From NCBI RefSeq assembly GCF_900096565.1, contig NZ_FMYP01000001.1, forward strand, positions 121,520 to 185,519: a stretch of 64,000 nucleotides of DNA. Direction: 5' to 3'. Shown one piece after another: positions 1 through 7,849 of the stretch (positions are counted from its first letter, which is position 1; each line of letters starts with the position of its first letter). The notes beneath the pieces were generated by a model, which saw nothing but the letters and a program-made list of their open reading frames with translations, made no database searches and had not been told where the DNA came from. The DNA comes from Williamwhitmania taraxaci. Its GTDB lineage: Bacteria; Bacteroidota; Bacteroidia; Bacteroidales; Williamwhitmaniaceae. The position numbers and the translations under genes were made by a program.

Positions 1-34
1 TTAAGTTTAACTATTTACCCTTAAAGAAATAGTC

Positions 35-469
35 ATGCGAAATAGGTGGAAGATAATACTCAGCCTGGTTCTGGTTACAGCCGTTACGGTTTCTTTATAC
101 TCCTACTATCTTTATAATAAGCCGCATGATGATATGGCTCAACAAGCTGCGGAATTCAACCTTACGGCACAGACGCTTATCGATGCTTTTGCTACCGACG
201 AAGTAGGATCAACCGCTAAGTTTAGTAATAAGATAGTTGAGGTCACCGGTGTGGTTGCTGCCAAATCGCAGGGTTCCGGTGGTAGCGTTTTAATATCCTT
301 AGGGGATGTAATGAGTGGCGTTAGCTGTGCAGTGGATAGTGCCGATGTTGCTCCGTATAAGGAAATTCTTGATAAAATGGCAGAGGGTGATTCTGTGACT
401 TTCCGTGGACGTTGCGATGGAATGCTTACAGACGTGCAACTATCGCGATGTGTGCCTATTAGTAAATAA
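35..469 (+). CDS. OB-fold (tRNA_anti-like) membrane-anchored protein
   Basis: A 144-residue protein with one hydrophobic N-terminal segment (about residues 6-27), so it is probably anchored in the inner membrane or exported. The rest resembles the tRNA_anti-like OB-fold family of small Bacteroidota proteins: a helix containing LIDAF, then beta-strands with KIVEVTGVV, SVLISLGD and DSVTFRGRCDG. Two cysteines (in SCAVDS and GRCDG) could form a disulphide if it is periplasmic. Function is unknown; the OB-fold assignment rests on the motif pattern. It converges with the next gene and the two stop regions overlap by 11 bases, so no independent terminator fits between them. Confidence 0.7.
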   Translation: MRNRWKIILSLVLVTAVTVSLYSYYLYNKPHDDMAQQAAEFNLTAQTLIDAFATDEVGSTAKFSNKIVEVTGVVAAKSQGSGGSVLISLGDVMSGVSCAVDSADVAPYKEILDKMAEGDSVTFRGRCDGMLTDVQLSRCVPISK

Positions 470-1070
470 GTTCGCCTAATCCCTGTCGGATTATTTCGAT
501 CTCATCGCCACTGCAGTCTACAATGGTGGATGGTTCGTTTCCTCCATACCCGCCATCAATTACGCAATCGACCACTGACGTAAATCTTTCGTGAATGAGT
601 TCTGGATCGGTTGTATACTCTAATACTTCGTCCAAATCTTTGATCGAAGTATTCACTAATGGAAATCCAAGTGCTCTAGTTATTTCTACTGGGATATCGT
701 TGTTGGGTATTCTCAGTCCAATGGTTTTTCGTTTACCCGAGTAGCTATCGGGTACCTTGCCCGATGCCGGAAGAATAAAGGTGAACGGACCTGGCAGGTT
801 TTTCTTTAGTAGCTTAAATGTCGCATTATTCACACGGGCATAATCGGCGAGGTTGCTTAGGTCAGGACAAATTATGGAGAACCTTACATCCTTGATCTTA
901 CTGCCTTTGATTCGTAGAATTCGATCGAGCGCTTTTTTACTACGTATGCTGCACCCTAAGCCATATACCGAGTCGGTGGGGTAGATAATCACACCATCGT
1001 TTTGCAGTATTTTTACCACAGCAGCAATTTCCCTCTCGTTGGGGTTTTCGGGGTATATCTTTATCAGCAT
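459..1070 (-). CDS. YciO/Sua5/YrdC-family protein (L-threonylcarbamoyladenylate synthase-like)
   Basis: Sua5/YrdC/YciO fold protein, about 203 residues. The family makes threonylcarbamoyl-AMP from threonine, bicarbonate and ATP for the t6A37 modification of tRNAs reading ANN codons; YciO members may differ in activity. Visible signatures are the N-terminal IIYPTDSVYGLGC motif, the IKG and RFSIICPDL segments, and the GLRIPNN and PLVNTS motifs of the nucleotide-binding cleft. The frame stays open upstream to an ATG at 1100, but those extra 10 codons lie inside the perfect palindrome at 1084-1115, which is a terminator. I therefore start at the ATG at 1070 (MLIKIYPENP). It lies downstream of transaldolase on the same strand but is separated from it by that terminator. 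Confidence 0.85.
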   Translation of the reverse strand: MLIKIYPENPNEREIAAVVKILQNDGVIIYPTDSVYGLGCSIRSKKALDRILRIKGSKIKDVRFSIICPDLSNLADYARVNNATFKLLKKNLPGPFTFILPASGKVPDSYSGKRKTIGLRIPNNDIPVEITRALGFPLVNTSIKDLDEVLEYTTDPELIHERFTSVVDCVIDGGYGGNEPSTIVDCSGDEIEIIRQGLGELIY

Positions 1071-1083
1071 AGGATGTAAATAA

Positions 1084-1115
1084 ACAAGAGGCAGAGCCAT
1101 GGCTCTGCCTCTTGT
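1084..1115. terminator. Perfect 32-base palindrome, terminator of the transaldolase gene
   Basis: ACAAGAGGCAGAGCC and its exact reverse complement meet at a central AT with no mismatch. The hairpin starts 7 bases beyond the transaldolase stop on the minus strand and is GC-rich near the apex. It would work in either orientation, although the T-tract is weak. Confidence 0.8.
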
Positions 1116-1122
1116 ATTGGTA

Positions 1123-1782
1123 TTATCCGTTTACCTTGTTGTAATCTTCGAGGAATGTCTTGAGCCCGCTATCGGTAAGCGGGTGCTTCAACAGGCCGAG
1201 AATAGCGCTTAGTGGGCAAGTAGCCACGTCGGCACCGGCTTTAAGGCACTGAATGATGTGCATGGTGTGGCGAACCGAGGCTGCCAGAACTTGTGTGTCG
1301 TAACCGTAGAAGCTGTAAACTTCCACTATCTCCTTGATGAGGGCAACGCCGTCGGTGGAAATATCGTCGAGACGGCCAATAAATGGGGACACAAATGTAG
1401 CACCGGCCTTAGCAGCAAGTAATGCTTGTCCTAAAGAGAATACCAGTGTGCAGTTGGTGCGAATACCGTTATCGGTAAAATATTTTAGAGCCTTGATACC
1501 ATCTTTGGTGCAGGGAACCTTAACCACAATCTGAGGATGAAGAGCGGCAAGTTCCTTACCTTCTCTAATCATTCCTGCGAAATCGGTCGCAATTACTTCG
1601 GCGCTGATATCGCCACCGGGAACTATGTTGCAAATATCAACGTAGTGTTGCTTAATATTTGCTTCACCTTTAATTCCTTCTTTAGCCATCAACGATGGGT
1701 TGGTGGTTACACCATCCAAAACGCCTAGATCCTGTGCTTCCCTAATTTGGTCGAGGTTTGCTGTGTCAATAAAAAACTTCAT
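1123..1782 (-). CDS. tal: Transaldolase (small TalC/MipB class)
   Basis: Small-type transaldolase of 219 residues, the usual length of the class. It transfers dihydroxyacetone units between sugar phosphates in the non-oxidative pentose phosphate pathway. The Schiff-base lysine is K88 in VVKVPCTKDG. FIDTANL at residues 4-10 and GVTTNPSL at 24-31 are the family signatures. E62 in ISAEVIATD is the residue expected for transaldolase; the close relative fructose-6-phosphate aldolase has Gln there. It is monocistronic, with a palindromic terminator at 1084-1115. A candidate -7 box, TAAATTTG (plus-strand CAAATTTA, 1816-1823), lies about 35 bases upstream of the start codon. Confidence 0.93.
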   Translation of the reverse strand: MKFFIDTANLDQIREAQDLGVLDGVTTNPSLMAKEGIKGEANIKQHYVDICNIVPGGDISAEVIATDFAGMIREGKELAALHPQIVVKVPCTKDGIKALKYFTDNGIRTNCTLVFSLGQALLAAKAGATFVSPFIGRLDDISTDGVALIKEIVEVYSFYGYDTQVLAASVRHTMHIIQCLKAGADVATCPLSAILGLLKHPLTDSGLKTFLEDYNKVNG

Positions 1783-1982
1783 AACGGTTATGAATTAATG
1801 TCTAAAACTAAACCGCAAATTTAGTATAAAAGATGGAACGATGCCTCAAATAGTTGAGCCATGATATAAATTCCGATGTATTTCTGAAAAAAAAAGGTTG
1901 AAACTCGGGCTATCGAACTGTGCCTATTGACATTAAGGCTGTATGGGGTGGGGTATTCGAAGGTGGGAGAAGTACAAAAAAA

Positions 1983-2084
1983 GTGGGTAAGCTACTTATA
2001 TCGCATCGCTACAACTACTTACCCTTGCTACCTTCCGGTCCTGGGGGAGTTCAGCAGGAGCTGATCGTATAAGACTTACCCGGG
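1983..2084 (-). ncRNA. ffs: Signal recognition particle 4.5S RNA (small bacterial SRP RNA)
   Basis: Read on the minus strand, this carries the diagnostic helix 8 core: CCAGGACCGGAAGGTAGCAA, with the GGAA tetraloop and the asymmetric internal loop that binds the Ffh M domain. The 5' end (GGGTAAG) pairs with the 3' end (CTTACCC), closing a single long hairpin of about 100 nucleotides, the normal size for the short 4.5S type. It sits between divergent genes with its own promoter (2087-2117). End coordinates are inferred from the closing stem and the promoter position. The RNA scaffolds Ffh/FtsY-dependent targeting of membrane proteins. Confidence 0.93.
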
Positions 2085-2086
2085 CA

Positions 2087-2117
2087 CAAAAGTAACAACA
2101 ATTAAAGTTTTTCCAAA
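2087..2117 (-). promoter_or_regulatory. Promoter of the SRP RNA gene
   Basis: On the minus strand this reads TTTG (2117-2114), exactly 19 bases, then TACTTTTG (2094-2087). It matches the Bacteroidota primary sigma consensus TTTG-N19-TAnnTTTG. It ends only a few bases before the predicted 5' end of the SRP RNA, as expected for a stable RNA gene. Confidence 0.85.
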
Positions 2118-2120
2118 TTT

Positions 2121-2150
2121 TTCGTGGGAATTTCTAAATAGTTATCTTTG
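2121..2150 (+). promoter_or_regulatory. Promoter of the DUF4199/GT2 operon
   Basis: TATCTTTG at 2143-2150 fits TAnnTTTG. A weak -33 match, TTCG at 2121-2124, lies 18 bases upstream. The start codon at 2176 follows after a short leader. It is divergent from the SRP RNA promoter and the two regions nearly abut. Confidence 0.6.
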
Positions 2151-2175
2151 TTATGGACATTTAATAATTTTAGCA

Positions 2176-2724
2176 ATGGAAAATACAGAAACAAAAGGTA
2201 GCATCCTTCAGCCAGCAATGACTTACGGTCTGATTCTTAGCCTAGGAATCATCCTCTTTAGTGTTGTTACCTACGCAATGAATAACTTCAACCCGAGTAT
2301 TCCTGTTCAAGCATTACAGTGGGCTATAATGATTGGTTTGGTTTATTTTGGACAGTATAAATATAGGAATGATAGCAAGGGTGGTTTTTTAACCTATGGA
2401 CAATCGCTCGGCTTTGGAACGCTAATTGGTTTTTTTGCCTCAATCGTTTATTCGTTGTTCTTCATCGTTATGGTGAAAGTTGTAGACACGGAATATATCC
2501 AAAAAATGCTACAGGCAATGGAGCAAGCAATGTATGAGAAGGATTTGCCCGAAGACCAAATCAAGATGATGATGGATATGTATTCTCAAAAGATGACCAT
2601 CGGTATGTTAATTGTTGGTTCAATTTTTAGTCTAACCTTTATCACTTTTGTTCTCTCCCTAATCACCTCCATTTTTGTAAAGAAGAGTGAGACCCCTTTT
2701 GGGAAAGACGAATTTAACGGTTAG
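2176..2724 (+). CDS. DUF4199 integral membrane protein
   Basis: A 182-residue protein with four predicted transmembrane segments (about residues 14-35, 45-62, 80-105 and 140-168). A charged, Met-rich hydrophilic helix at about 108-138 lies between segments 3 and 4. This arrangement, including FGTLIGFFASI, matches DUF4199, a family of unknown function confined mainly to Bacteroidota. The next gene, a GT2 glycosyltransferase, starts 9 bases after its stop. That pairing recurs in the phylum and suggests a joint role in the cell envelope, but no biochemical role can be read from the sequence. Confidence 0.85.
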   Translation: MENTETKGSILQPAMTYGLILSLGIILFSVVTYAMNNFNPSIPVQALQWAIMIGLVYFGQYKYRNDSKGGFLTYGQSLGFGTLIGFFASIVYSLFFIVMVKVVDTEYIQKMLQAMEQAMYEKDLPEDQIKMMMDMYSQKMTIGMLIVGSIFSLTFITFVLSLITSIFVKKSETPFGKDEFNG

Positions 2725-2733
2725 TTATAACCA

Positions 2734-3684
2734 ATGGATATATCAATTGTAATACCCCTTTTAAACGAGGAAGAGTCGCTGCCTGAACTACACGCCTGGA
2801 TTCAGCGTGTAATGCACGCCAATAGCTACAGTTACGAGGTAATCTTCATCGACGATGGTAGTAAGGATCGCTCGTGGAAGGTTATTGAGCAGCTATCCAC
2901 TACCGACTCCAATGTTCGAGGAATAAAATTCCGGAGAAACTATGGAAAGAGCCCCGCTCTTTTTGTAGGGTTCGAAGCTGCATCAGGCGATGTGGTTATA
3001 ACCATGGATGCCGATCTGCAGGATAGCCCGGACGAAATTCCTGAATTGTTCCGCATGGTTAAGGACGAGGGATACGATCTTGTTTCGGGATGGAAGAAGA
3101 AGCGCTACGATCCGATCCTTTCAAAAAATTTACCGAGCAAACTTTTCAACGCAACGGCGCGCAAGGTATCTAAGATAAAACTTCACGACTTTAATTGCGG
3201 CCTTAAGGCTTACCGAAATGAGGTCGTTAAATCGATAGAGGTGTATGGCGAAATGCATCGCTATATTCCCATTATTGCAAAACAGGCAGGTTACACCAAA
3301 ATCGGAGAAAAGCCTGTTCAGCATCAGGAGCGTAAGTATGGTACCACGAAGTTTGGCATGGAACGGTTTGTTAATGGCTTCCTCGACCTACTCACCATCA
3401 CCTTTATGAGTAAATTTGGGAAGCGGCCAATGCACCTTTTTGGGACCTTGGGTAGCCTCATGTTTCTGTTTGGGGGCGGCATTACCATTTGGCTCATCAT
3501 TGAGAAGTTTGTTGCAATTGCACAGCACCTAAAAGTTCGTGAGGTGTCTGCGCAACCACTCTTCTACATTGCGTTAGTGATGACCATTGTTGGTGTTCAG
3601 CTCTTCTTGGCAGGTTTCTTGGGCGAACTTATTTCGCGCAGTAGCACTGAACGGAACAACTACCTTATCGATAAGAAAATATAG
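2734..3684 (+). CDS. Glycosyltransferase family 2 (polyprenyl-phosphate sugar transferase type)
   Basis: A 316-residue GT2 enzyme resembling GtrB/ArnC/DPM1-type transferases, which load a sugar from a nucleotide donor onto undecaprenyl phosphate at the inner membrane. The catalytic GT-A domain (1-230) shows SIVIPLLNEEES, the FIDDGSKD nucleotide-binding motif, and DADLQDSPDEIP with the metal-binding Asp cluster. Two C-terminal transmembrane helices (about 235-258 and 272-298) match the family. It is co-transcribed with the DUF4199 gene and followed by a strong bidirectional terminator. Donor sugar and acceptor cannot be read from the sequence. Confidence 0.9.
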   Translation: MDISIVIPLLNEEESLPELHAWIQRVMHANSYSYEVIFIDDGSKDRSWKVIEQLSTTDSNVRGIKFRRNYGKSPALFVGFEAASGDVVITMDADLQDSPDEIPELFRMVKDEGYDLVSGWKKKRYDPILSKNLPSKLFNATARKVSKIKLHDFNCGLKAYRNEVVKSIEVYGEMHRYIPIIAKQAGYTKIGEKPVQHQERKYGTTKFGMERFVNGFLDLLTITFMSKFGKRPMHLFGTLGSLMFLFGGGITIWLIIEKFVAIAQHLKVREVSAQPLFYIALVMTIVGVQLFLAGFLGELISRSSTERNNYLIDKKI

Positions 3685-3703
3685 CAGTAGCTCCATTATT
3701 TAT

Positions 3704-3738
3704 AAGGAAACCCCGCCAATTCAGCGGGGTTTCCTTTT
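3704..3738. terminator. Bidirectional terminator between convergent operons
   Basis: AAGGAAACCCCGC (3704-3716) pairs perfectly with GCGGGGTTTCCTT (3724-3736) around a 7-base loop. A/T tracts on both sides allow it to serve both the GT2 gene and the minus-strand GT4 operon. Confidence 0.9.
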
Positions 3739-4885
3739 ACCGAGTAGCGATTATTCTACTCGTTAACTTTTCGAAACTCTTTACCAGATTCGCCCAAGAG
3801 AACCGGGCCTTTTCAATTTCTGCCATCGACGACATGGTCTCAAATCTATTGTTTGTATAGAAGTCGTTTATGGCGTCGGCAATTTCGCTAGGATTTGGTT
3901 CCACCACATAGCCTACTTTTCCATGAGGAATTATTTCGCCCAAGCCCCCCACGTTGGTTACTAACATTGGTTTGTTAAAATAGTATCCTACCTGTGTTAC
4001 ACCACTTTGTGTGGCACTCTTGTAGGGTTGTACAATCAAATCGGCCGCACCAAAGTAAATGGGAATTTCCGAGTCGGGGATAAATTCGGTTCGTAGAACT
4101 ATACGGTTCTCCAATCCAGCTTCCTTTATCAGGGCGTAGTAGTACTCCGACTCACAGTAAAATTCGCCGGCTACTATTAGTTTTACGGATGGATCTTTCA
4201 ATGCGGGTAAAGCCATCGCTTTAAGGAGAAGGTCGAGCCCTTTGTAATCTCTTATGAAACCAAAAAAGAGCATATACTTCGAGTTCGCGTCTAGCTTCAA
4301 TTTTCTGATGGCCTCCTCGCGGGGTACAATGGCACCGTAATTGTCGAAAAGGGGGTGGGGGCAAAACTCCACGGGTTTTTCCTTGTCGAAGCTATTAAGA
4401 TCTGCTTCAACGGCACGCGACATCACCACGAATCCATCTACACTTCCAACGAAGTATTTGGCAAGCATCGTATCTCCAAGTCGCTTTTCGTGCGGGATAA
4501 TATTATCTATAAGGGCTAGAATCTTGGTTTTCTTATTGCTTCGAGCAATTCGAGAGATGGTTCCCATGGAAGGAGCCATAAATGGGAGCCAAAACCGGAG
4601 AATGATCAAATCGGGTTGTTCGCGCTTTAGTCTCAACCCCAGTTTAATCCAACTGAAGGGGTTAATAGAGCTAAAGGTCCTGTAAATATCGATGTTTAGC
4701 GGCGCTGGTCGGTCCGAGAATTGCGACTTTCCAGGAAAAAGCAGTTCGGGGTATTGTGTTGTAAAGGTATGCATTACCACATCGTAACCTTGCAGCTGAA
4801 ATTCAGTGGCTAAGCGTTCGTTATAGTTTGCAAGACCACCTCGAAAAGGGTGTGCAGGTCCAATTATTACCAACTTTTGGTTCAT
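3737..4885 (-). CDS. Glycosyltransferase family 4 (GT-B)
   Basis: A 382-residue GT-B glycosyltransferase. The N-terminal domain opens with IGPAHPFRGGLANYNERLA, the acceptor-side loop of GT4 enzymes. The C-terminal domain carries MLFFGFIRDYKGLDLLLKA, FIPDSEIPIYFGAADLIVQPY and the nucleotide-sugar binding segment around ATQSGVTQVGYYFNKPMLVTNVGGLGEII. No transmembrane segment is obvious, so it is probably cytoplasmic or peripheral and acts in surface polysaccharide or glycolipid synthesis. It is the last gene of the minus-strand operon that begins with the acyl-CoA reductase, 18 bases downstream of the NUDIX gene. Confidence 0.87.
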   Translation of the reverse strand: MNQKLVIIGPAHPFRGGLANYNERLATEFQLQGYDVVMHTFTTQYPELLFPGKSQFSDRPAPLNIDIYRTFSSINPFSWIKLGLRLKREQPDLIILRFWLPFMAPSMGTISRIARSNKKTKILALIDNIIPHEKRLGDTMLAKYFVGSVDGFVVMSRAVEADLNSFDKEKPVEFCPHPLFDNYGAIVPREEAIRKLKLDANSKYMLFFGFIRDYKGLDLLLKAMALPALKDPSVKLIVAGEFYCESEYYYALIKEAGLENRIVLRTEFIPDSEIPIYFGAADLIVQPYKSATQSGVTQVGYYFNKPMLVTNVGGLGEIIPHGKVGYVVEPNPSEIADAINDFYTNNRFETMSSMAEIEKARFSWANLVKSFEKLTSRIIATR

Positions 4886-4903
4886 CGCTTATGTTATGAA
4901 ATG

Positions 4904-5362
4904 CTATTTAGTTTTATGCTGAAGCTGTAGTCGTTCAAAAACAATTTTGTCGATTGGAAAAGTAAACACGTCTGCCGAGAGATCTTTAATATTCACCCAC
5001 CTAAATGATTGCTTGCCATCGGTTCCCAACTCAAAATCGAATGGAACTGTTGACGCAGTAAACTCTTTTTCGTTCTTCAAATTTGCGGTGTAATATATGC
5101 TCAGCAACTGCGCATTGTCGAAGAATTGTGCTTGTTGAAAGAAGTCTGTCGTATAAAAATGCTCAACGTTTACGATTTCCATCCCCATCTCTTCCATAAT
5201 CTCTCTTCGAAGGCATTCTATTGGTCCTTCACCAAACTCTAAACCACCTCCTGGAAACTTTGTCATTGGCATTCCGAGTTGATACTCATCAGTAATAAGC
5301 ACCTCTTCGGCAGAGTTGAACATTACCCCATAAACTCTAACCACCATGCGAGAGATTTTCAT
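4904..5362 (-). CDS. NUDIX hydrolase
   Basis: A 152-residue NUDIX pyrophosphohydrolase. The Nudix box spans residues 39-61, beginning GGLEFGEG and ending RREIMEEMGM, and matches GX5EX7REUXEEXGU in full. The start is set by an ATGA overlap with miaA: the ATG at 5362-5360 shares bases with the miaA stop, which indicates translational coupling. The frame is open further upstream but that would lie inside miaA. The substrate (a nucleoside diphosphate derivative) cannot be deduced. A housecleaning or nucleotide-sugar role would fit the GT4 neighbour. Confidence 0.88.
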   Translation of the reverse strand: MKISRMVVRVYGVMFNSAEEVLITDEYQLGMPMTKFPGGGLEFGEGPIECLRREIMEEMGMEIVNVEHFYTTDFFQQAQFFDNAQLLSIYYTANLKNEKEFTASTVPFDFELGTDGKQSFRWVNIKDLSADVFTFPIDKIVFERLQLQHKTK

Positions 5363-6279
5363 TTTACAGGTATTCTTGCTGTTTTGGTATGTAAATATTC
5401 TGTAATTGCCTCCTCTTGAAGTGGCGAAAACCAAGGCATATCGTATTTTGAGAACCAAGTCAACTGGCGCTTGGCGTATCGGCGCGAATTGCGCTTTATA
5501 AGTTCGACGGCCTCATCCTGTGTTATTTTTCCATCGAAATGGTCGAAAAGTTCTTTATAGCCTACGGTGTTCAGTGCGTTGTTATGGCGCTGAGGGTATA
5601 GCGCCTTAGCCTCTTCGATTAATCCCTCATTTACCATCAGGTCTACACGCTGGTTGATGCGGCTGTATAGGATTTCTCTTTCCATCGTTAAGCCAACCAA
5701 AACGCTTTCGAATGATCGTTCGTTGCTAAAGTTATTCCGTAACTTGCTGTACGGTATTCCTGCCGTGATGCATACCTCAAGTGCTCGTAGGATTCGCTTG
5801 GGGTTTTTGAGGTCAACCTGGCCGTAGAAATCAGGATCAAGTTCCTTAAGCAGCGCCGAAAGGCTTTCAATTCCTTCAGCCTGAAGTTTATCCATTAGGC
5901 TTTGGCGTACTTCTTCGCTGGGAACGGGAATGTTATCGATACCTTTTAAAACGGCATCAATGTAAAGCCCAGCACCACCAACCATAAGCACTATGGGGTG
6001 AACTTCGAAAAGTTCGTTCAGCAGATTTACTACCTCGAGTTCGAACATTCCGGCGGTGAATCTTTCGTGGATAGACTTGTTTTGAACGAAATAGTGTTGC
6101 ACGCTAAGAAGTTGCTCCTCTGATGGAACCGCTGTACCAATTCGCATTTCTCGGTATACTTGGCGCGAATCAGCTGAAATGATGGGGCATCCTAACTTTT
6201 GGGCGAGCGCAATGCTGAGGTCGGTTTTTCCAACCGCCGTAGGCCCAACTAGAATAATGAGAATCCCCTTTTTTTGCAC
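5359..6279 (-). CDS. miaA: tRNA dimethylallyltransferase
   Basis: MiaA transfers a dimethylallyl group from DMAPP to N6 of A37 in tRNAs that read codons starting with U. The 306-residue length is standard. The P-loop GPTAVGKT (residues 12-19), SADSRQVYREM (the DMAPP/tRNA-site Asp), GGAGLYIDAVLKGI, and the C-terminal KRNSRRYAKRQLTWF motif are all present. It sits 17 bases downstream of the pRiA4b-like gene and overlaps the NUDIX start by 4 bases, in the middle of a five-gene operon. Its likely tRNA substrates include the tRNA-Tyr and tRNA-Trp encoded elsewhere in the window. Confidence 0.96.
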   Translation of the reverse strand: MQKKGILIILVGPTAVGKTDLSIALAQKLGCPIISADSRQVYREMRIGTAVPSEEQLLSVQHYFVQNKSIHERFTAGMFELEVVNLLNELFEVHPIVLMVGGAGLYIDAVLKGIDNIPVPSEEVRQSLMDKLQAEGIESLSALLKELDPDFYGQVDLKNPKRILRALEVCITAGIPYSKLRNNFSNERSFESVLVGLTMEREILYSRINQRVDLMVNEGLIEEAKALYPQRHNNALNTVGYKELFDHFDGKITQDEAVELIKRNSRRYAKRQLTWFSKYDMPWFSPLQEEAITEYLHTKTARIPVK

Positions 6280-6296
6280 TGCTATGCTATCTTTTC

Positions 6297-6794
6297 TTAT
6301 TCTACTACAGTATCATCTTCGTAGCTGTTGATGCCCTCAAAATCGGACATTGCATCGCCAAAGATATTCGAACTGCTTCCGCCATCAACCTTGATTTGAA
6401 CGGGTGGTTCCCCTTTCTCTAAAATGCAAGCAGGGAAATTTTTGGTTTCTGTTTCCTTGAATTTGCCTACGAGTTCGATAAATAGTGCCCGGTCGTTGAA
6501 CATGTCGAACAGGTAAAGGATGCGCTGCTTTGGATCGGTTACAAATTCATCAATGGTGGCAACGTCCATAGGGGCGAGGGAAAGGTTATCTTCGTCCAGA
6601 TCGAAAAGAGTAAGCTCTTTTACCATAATCCAACTTTGGTCGGTAATTTGAAAGCTGGCAATCTGGGCATTATCGTATTCAAGGTTTTTTTGAATTGCGA
6701 GATGGAAATCATAAAAGGTTTGAACCCCTTTAATTTCGAACTCTCTAACAAAACCCTCGACTTCGTTTGAGATGATCCGGAAACGGTATACCAT
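6297..6794 (-). CDS. pRiA4b ORF-3-like / IS1096 TnpR-passenger-like protein
   Basis: A 165-residue protein starting MVYRFRIIS at the ATG at 6794; the frame is open further upstream but overlaps the preceding gene. The N-terminal half (RFRIISNEVEGFVREFEIKG, then a helix and DQSWIMVKELTLFDL) has the pattern of the plasmid pRiA4b ORF-3-like fold. The family was named from mobile elements but is common as a chromosomal protein in Bacteroidota, so the name does not imply a transposon here. The C-terminus is acidic and low-complexity. Its role is unknown; it is co-transcribed with miaA. Confidence 0.75.
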   Translation of the reverse strand: MVYRFRIISNEVEGFVREFEIKGVQTFYDFHLAIQKNLEYDNAQIASFQITDQSWIMVKELTLFDLDEDNLSLAPMDVATIDEFVTDPKQRILYLFDMFNDRALFIELVGKFKETETKNFPACILEKGEPPVQIKVDGGSSSNIFGDAMSDFEGINSYEDDTVVE

Positions 6795-6805
6795 TTTGTT
6801 ATGTG

Positions 6806-7849
6806 TTATATGGTTTCTAAAAATTTCATAGTGTCGACACCGTCGGCAAAATCCCATAATTCGGGTTGCTGCGTCTGTCCAAAATTCACCCTTATAGGAA
6901 CTTGCTCTATGTTACTTACTACGCATTGCAGCTGCTCAATGTTAAGGTTTAAAAACTGAATTATTTGTTCCAGTTCTTCATACTCTTCATAAAATAGCGT
7001 TGCAATGGGCGAGACAAAGGATGTGTCGCGCCTAAATAACATAAAACCGGTATCTAAGTGTGGCGCCAAGTCAATAAGCCAGAGTGCCCTATTGTAGCTG
7101 TAGTTGTTGGCATATTTACTGTGGTTTATAATGCCATTCCACGGCTCAATTGCCTCGAAAAGAGTTGCTAAATTATACCCTTTTGGCACAAATATCTTAG
7201 CTACATTGCGGCAGCCCAATCCAAAGTATTGGTAAATATCGTTGCCCAAAAGCGCAAGTTCTTCTTTCGATTCGTTGCCATTTAGAAGTGCTACCCCATT
7301 CCTGTTTTTTCGAATGATATGCGGATATTTGGCAAAATAATACTCAAAGTAGCGGGAAGAGTTATTACTGCCAGTGGCGATGATCGCATCGAATTGGGTG
7401 AGCCGGTCTTCGGCTATGGTAACCATTCCTTTTAGGCTGGGCTCCAGCTGTTCAAGGATATTTATAATCAAGGAGGTTAGGTCGGCATCTCGGCCCGAGA
7501 GTTTAATGAGCGCTCGATGACCACTAAATAGGCAACATAGGATATCGTGAAGACCAACAAAGGGAATGTTGCCTGCCGAAATTATTCCAATTGTCTTTGT
7601 ATTATGGTCGCCTTGGTTTTTATGGTATCGAGAGGTAAATTCCTCAATCTTTTCGGGCGTAAGTGCAACTCCCCAAGCACTGTAACATTTCAGAACATTT
7701 CCCCTTGTAAACCAAGGGTTTTTGAAAAAGCTATCTTCAGCGGCTTGAACCAATAGCTGTGCATTTTCCGAAATTGAATCGGAAGGAGAGGCAGCTTGGC
7801 TAAATGCAAGGCCTAAGTTAACAATGGCTTGGGAAATTTTGTTTTTCAT
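6806..7849 (-). CDS. LuxC-like acyl-CoA reductase family protein
   Basis: A 347-residue member of the acyl-CoA reductase (LuxC) family, an aldehyde-dehydrogenase-like fold that reduces acyl-CoA or acyl-enzyme thioesters with NAD(P)H. Visible features are the nucleotide-binding stretch GIISAGNIPFVGLHDILCCLFSG, the ATGSNNSSRYFEYYF segment, a conserved GxRNG-type stretch (RKNRNGVALLNG), and the probable catalytic cysteine in YFGLGCRNVAKIFVP. No LuxE or LuxD partner is adjacent, so bioluminescence chemistry is not implied. It is the first gene of the minus-strand operon. A possible -7 box (plus-strand CAAATTTA, 7866-7873) lies just upstream. Confidence 0.82.
   Translation of the reverse strand: MKNKISQAIVNLGLAFSQAASPSDSISENAQLLVQAAEDSFFKNPWFTRGNVLKCYSAWGVALTPEKIEEFTSRYHKNQGDHNTKTIGIISAGNIPFVGLHDILCCLFSGHRALIKLSGRDADLTSLIINILEQLEPSLKGMVTIAEDRLTQFDAIIATGSNNSSRYFEYYFAKYPHIIRKNRNGVALLNGNESKEELALLGNDIYQYFGLGCRNVAKIFVPKGYNLATLFEAIEPWNGIINHSKYANNYSYNRALWLIDLAPHLDTGFMLFRRDTSFVSPIATLFYEEYEELEQIIQFLNLNIEQLQCVVSNIEQVPIRVNFGQTQQPELWDFADGVDTMKFLETI

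Noticed and set aside
1070..1100. Longer N-terminus for the YciO/Sua5-like protein
   Set aside because: It would be encoded by the terminator palindrome of the upstream gene.
6297..6794. Transposon-associated gene
   Set aside because: The pRiA4b/TnpR-passenger name reflects history; there are no repeats or transposase nearby and it sits in a housekeeping operon with miaA.
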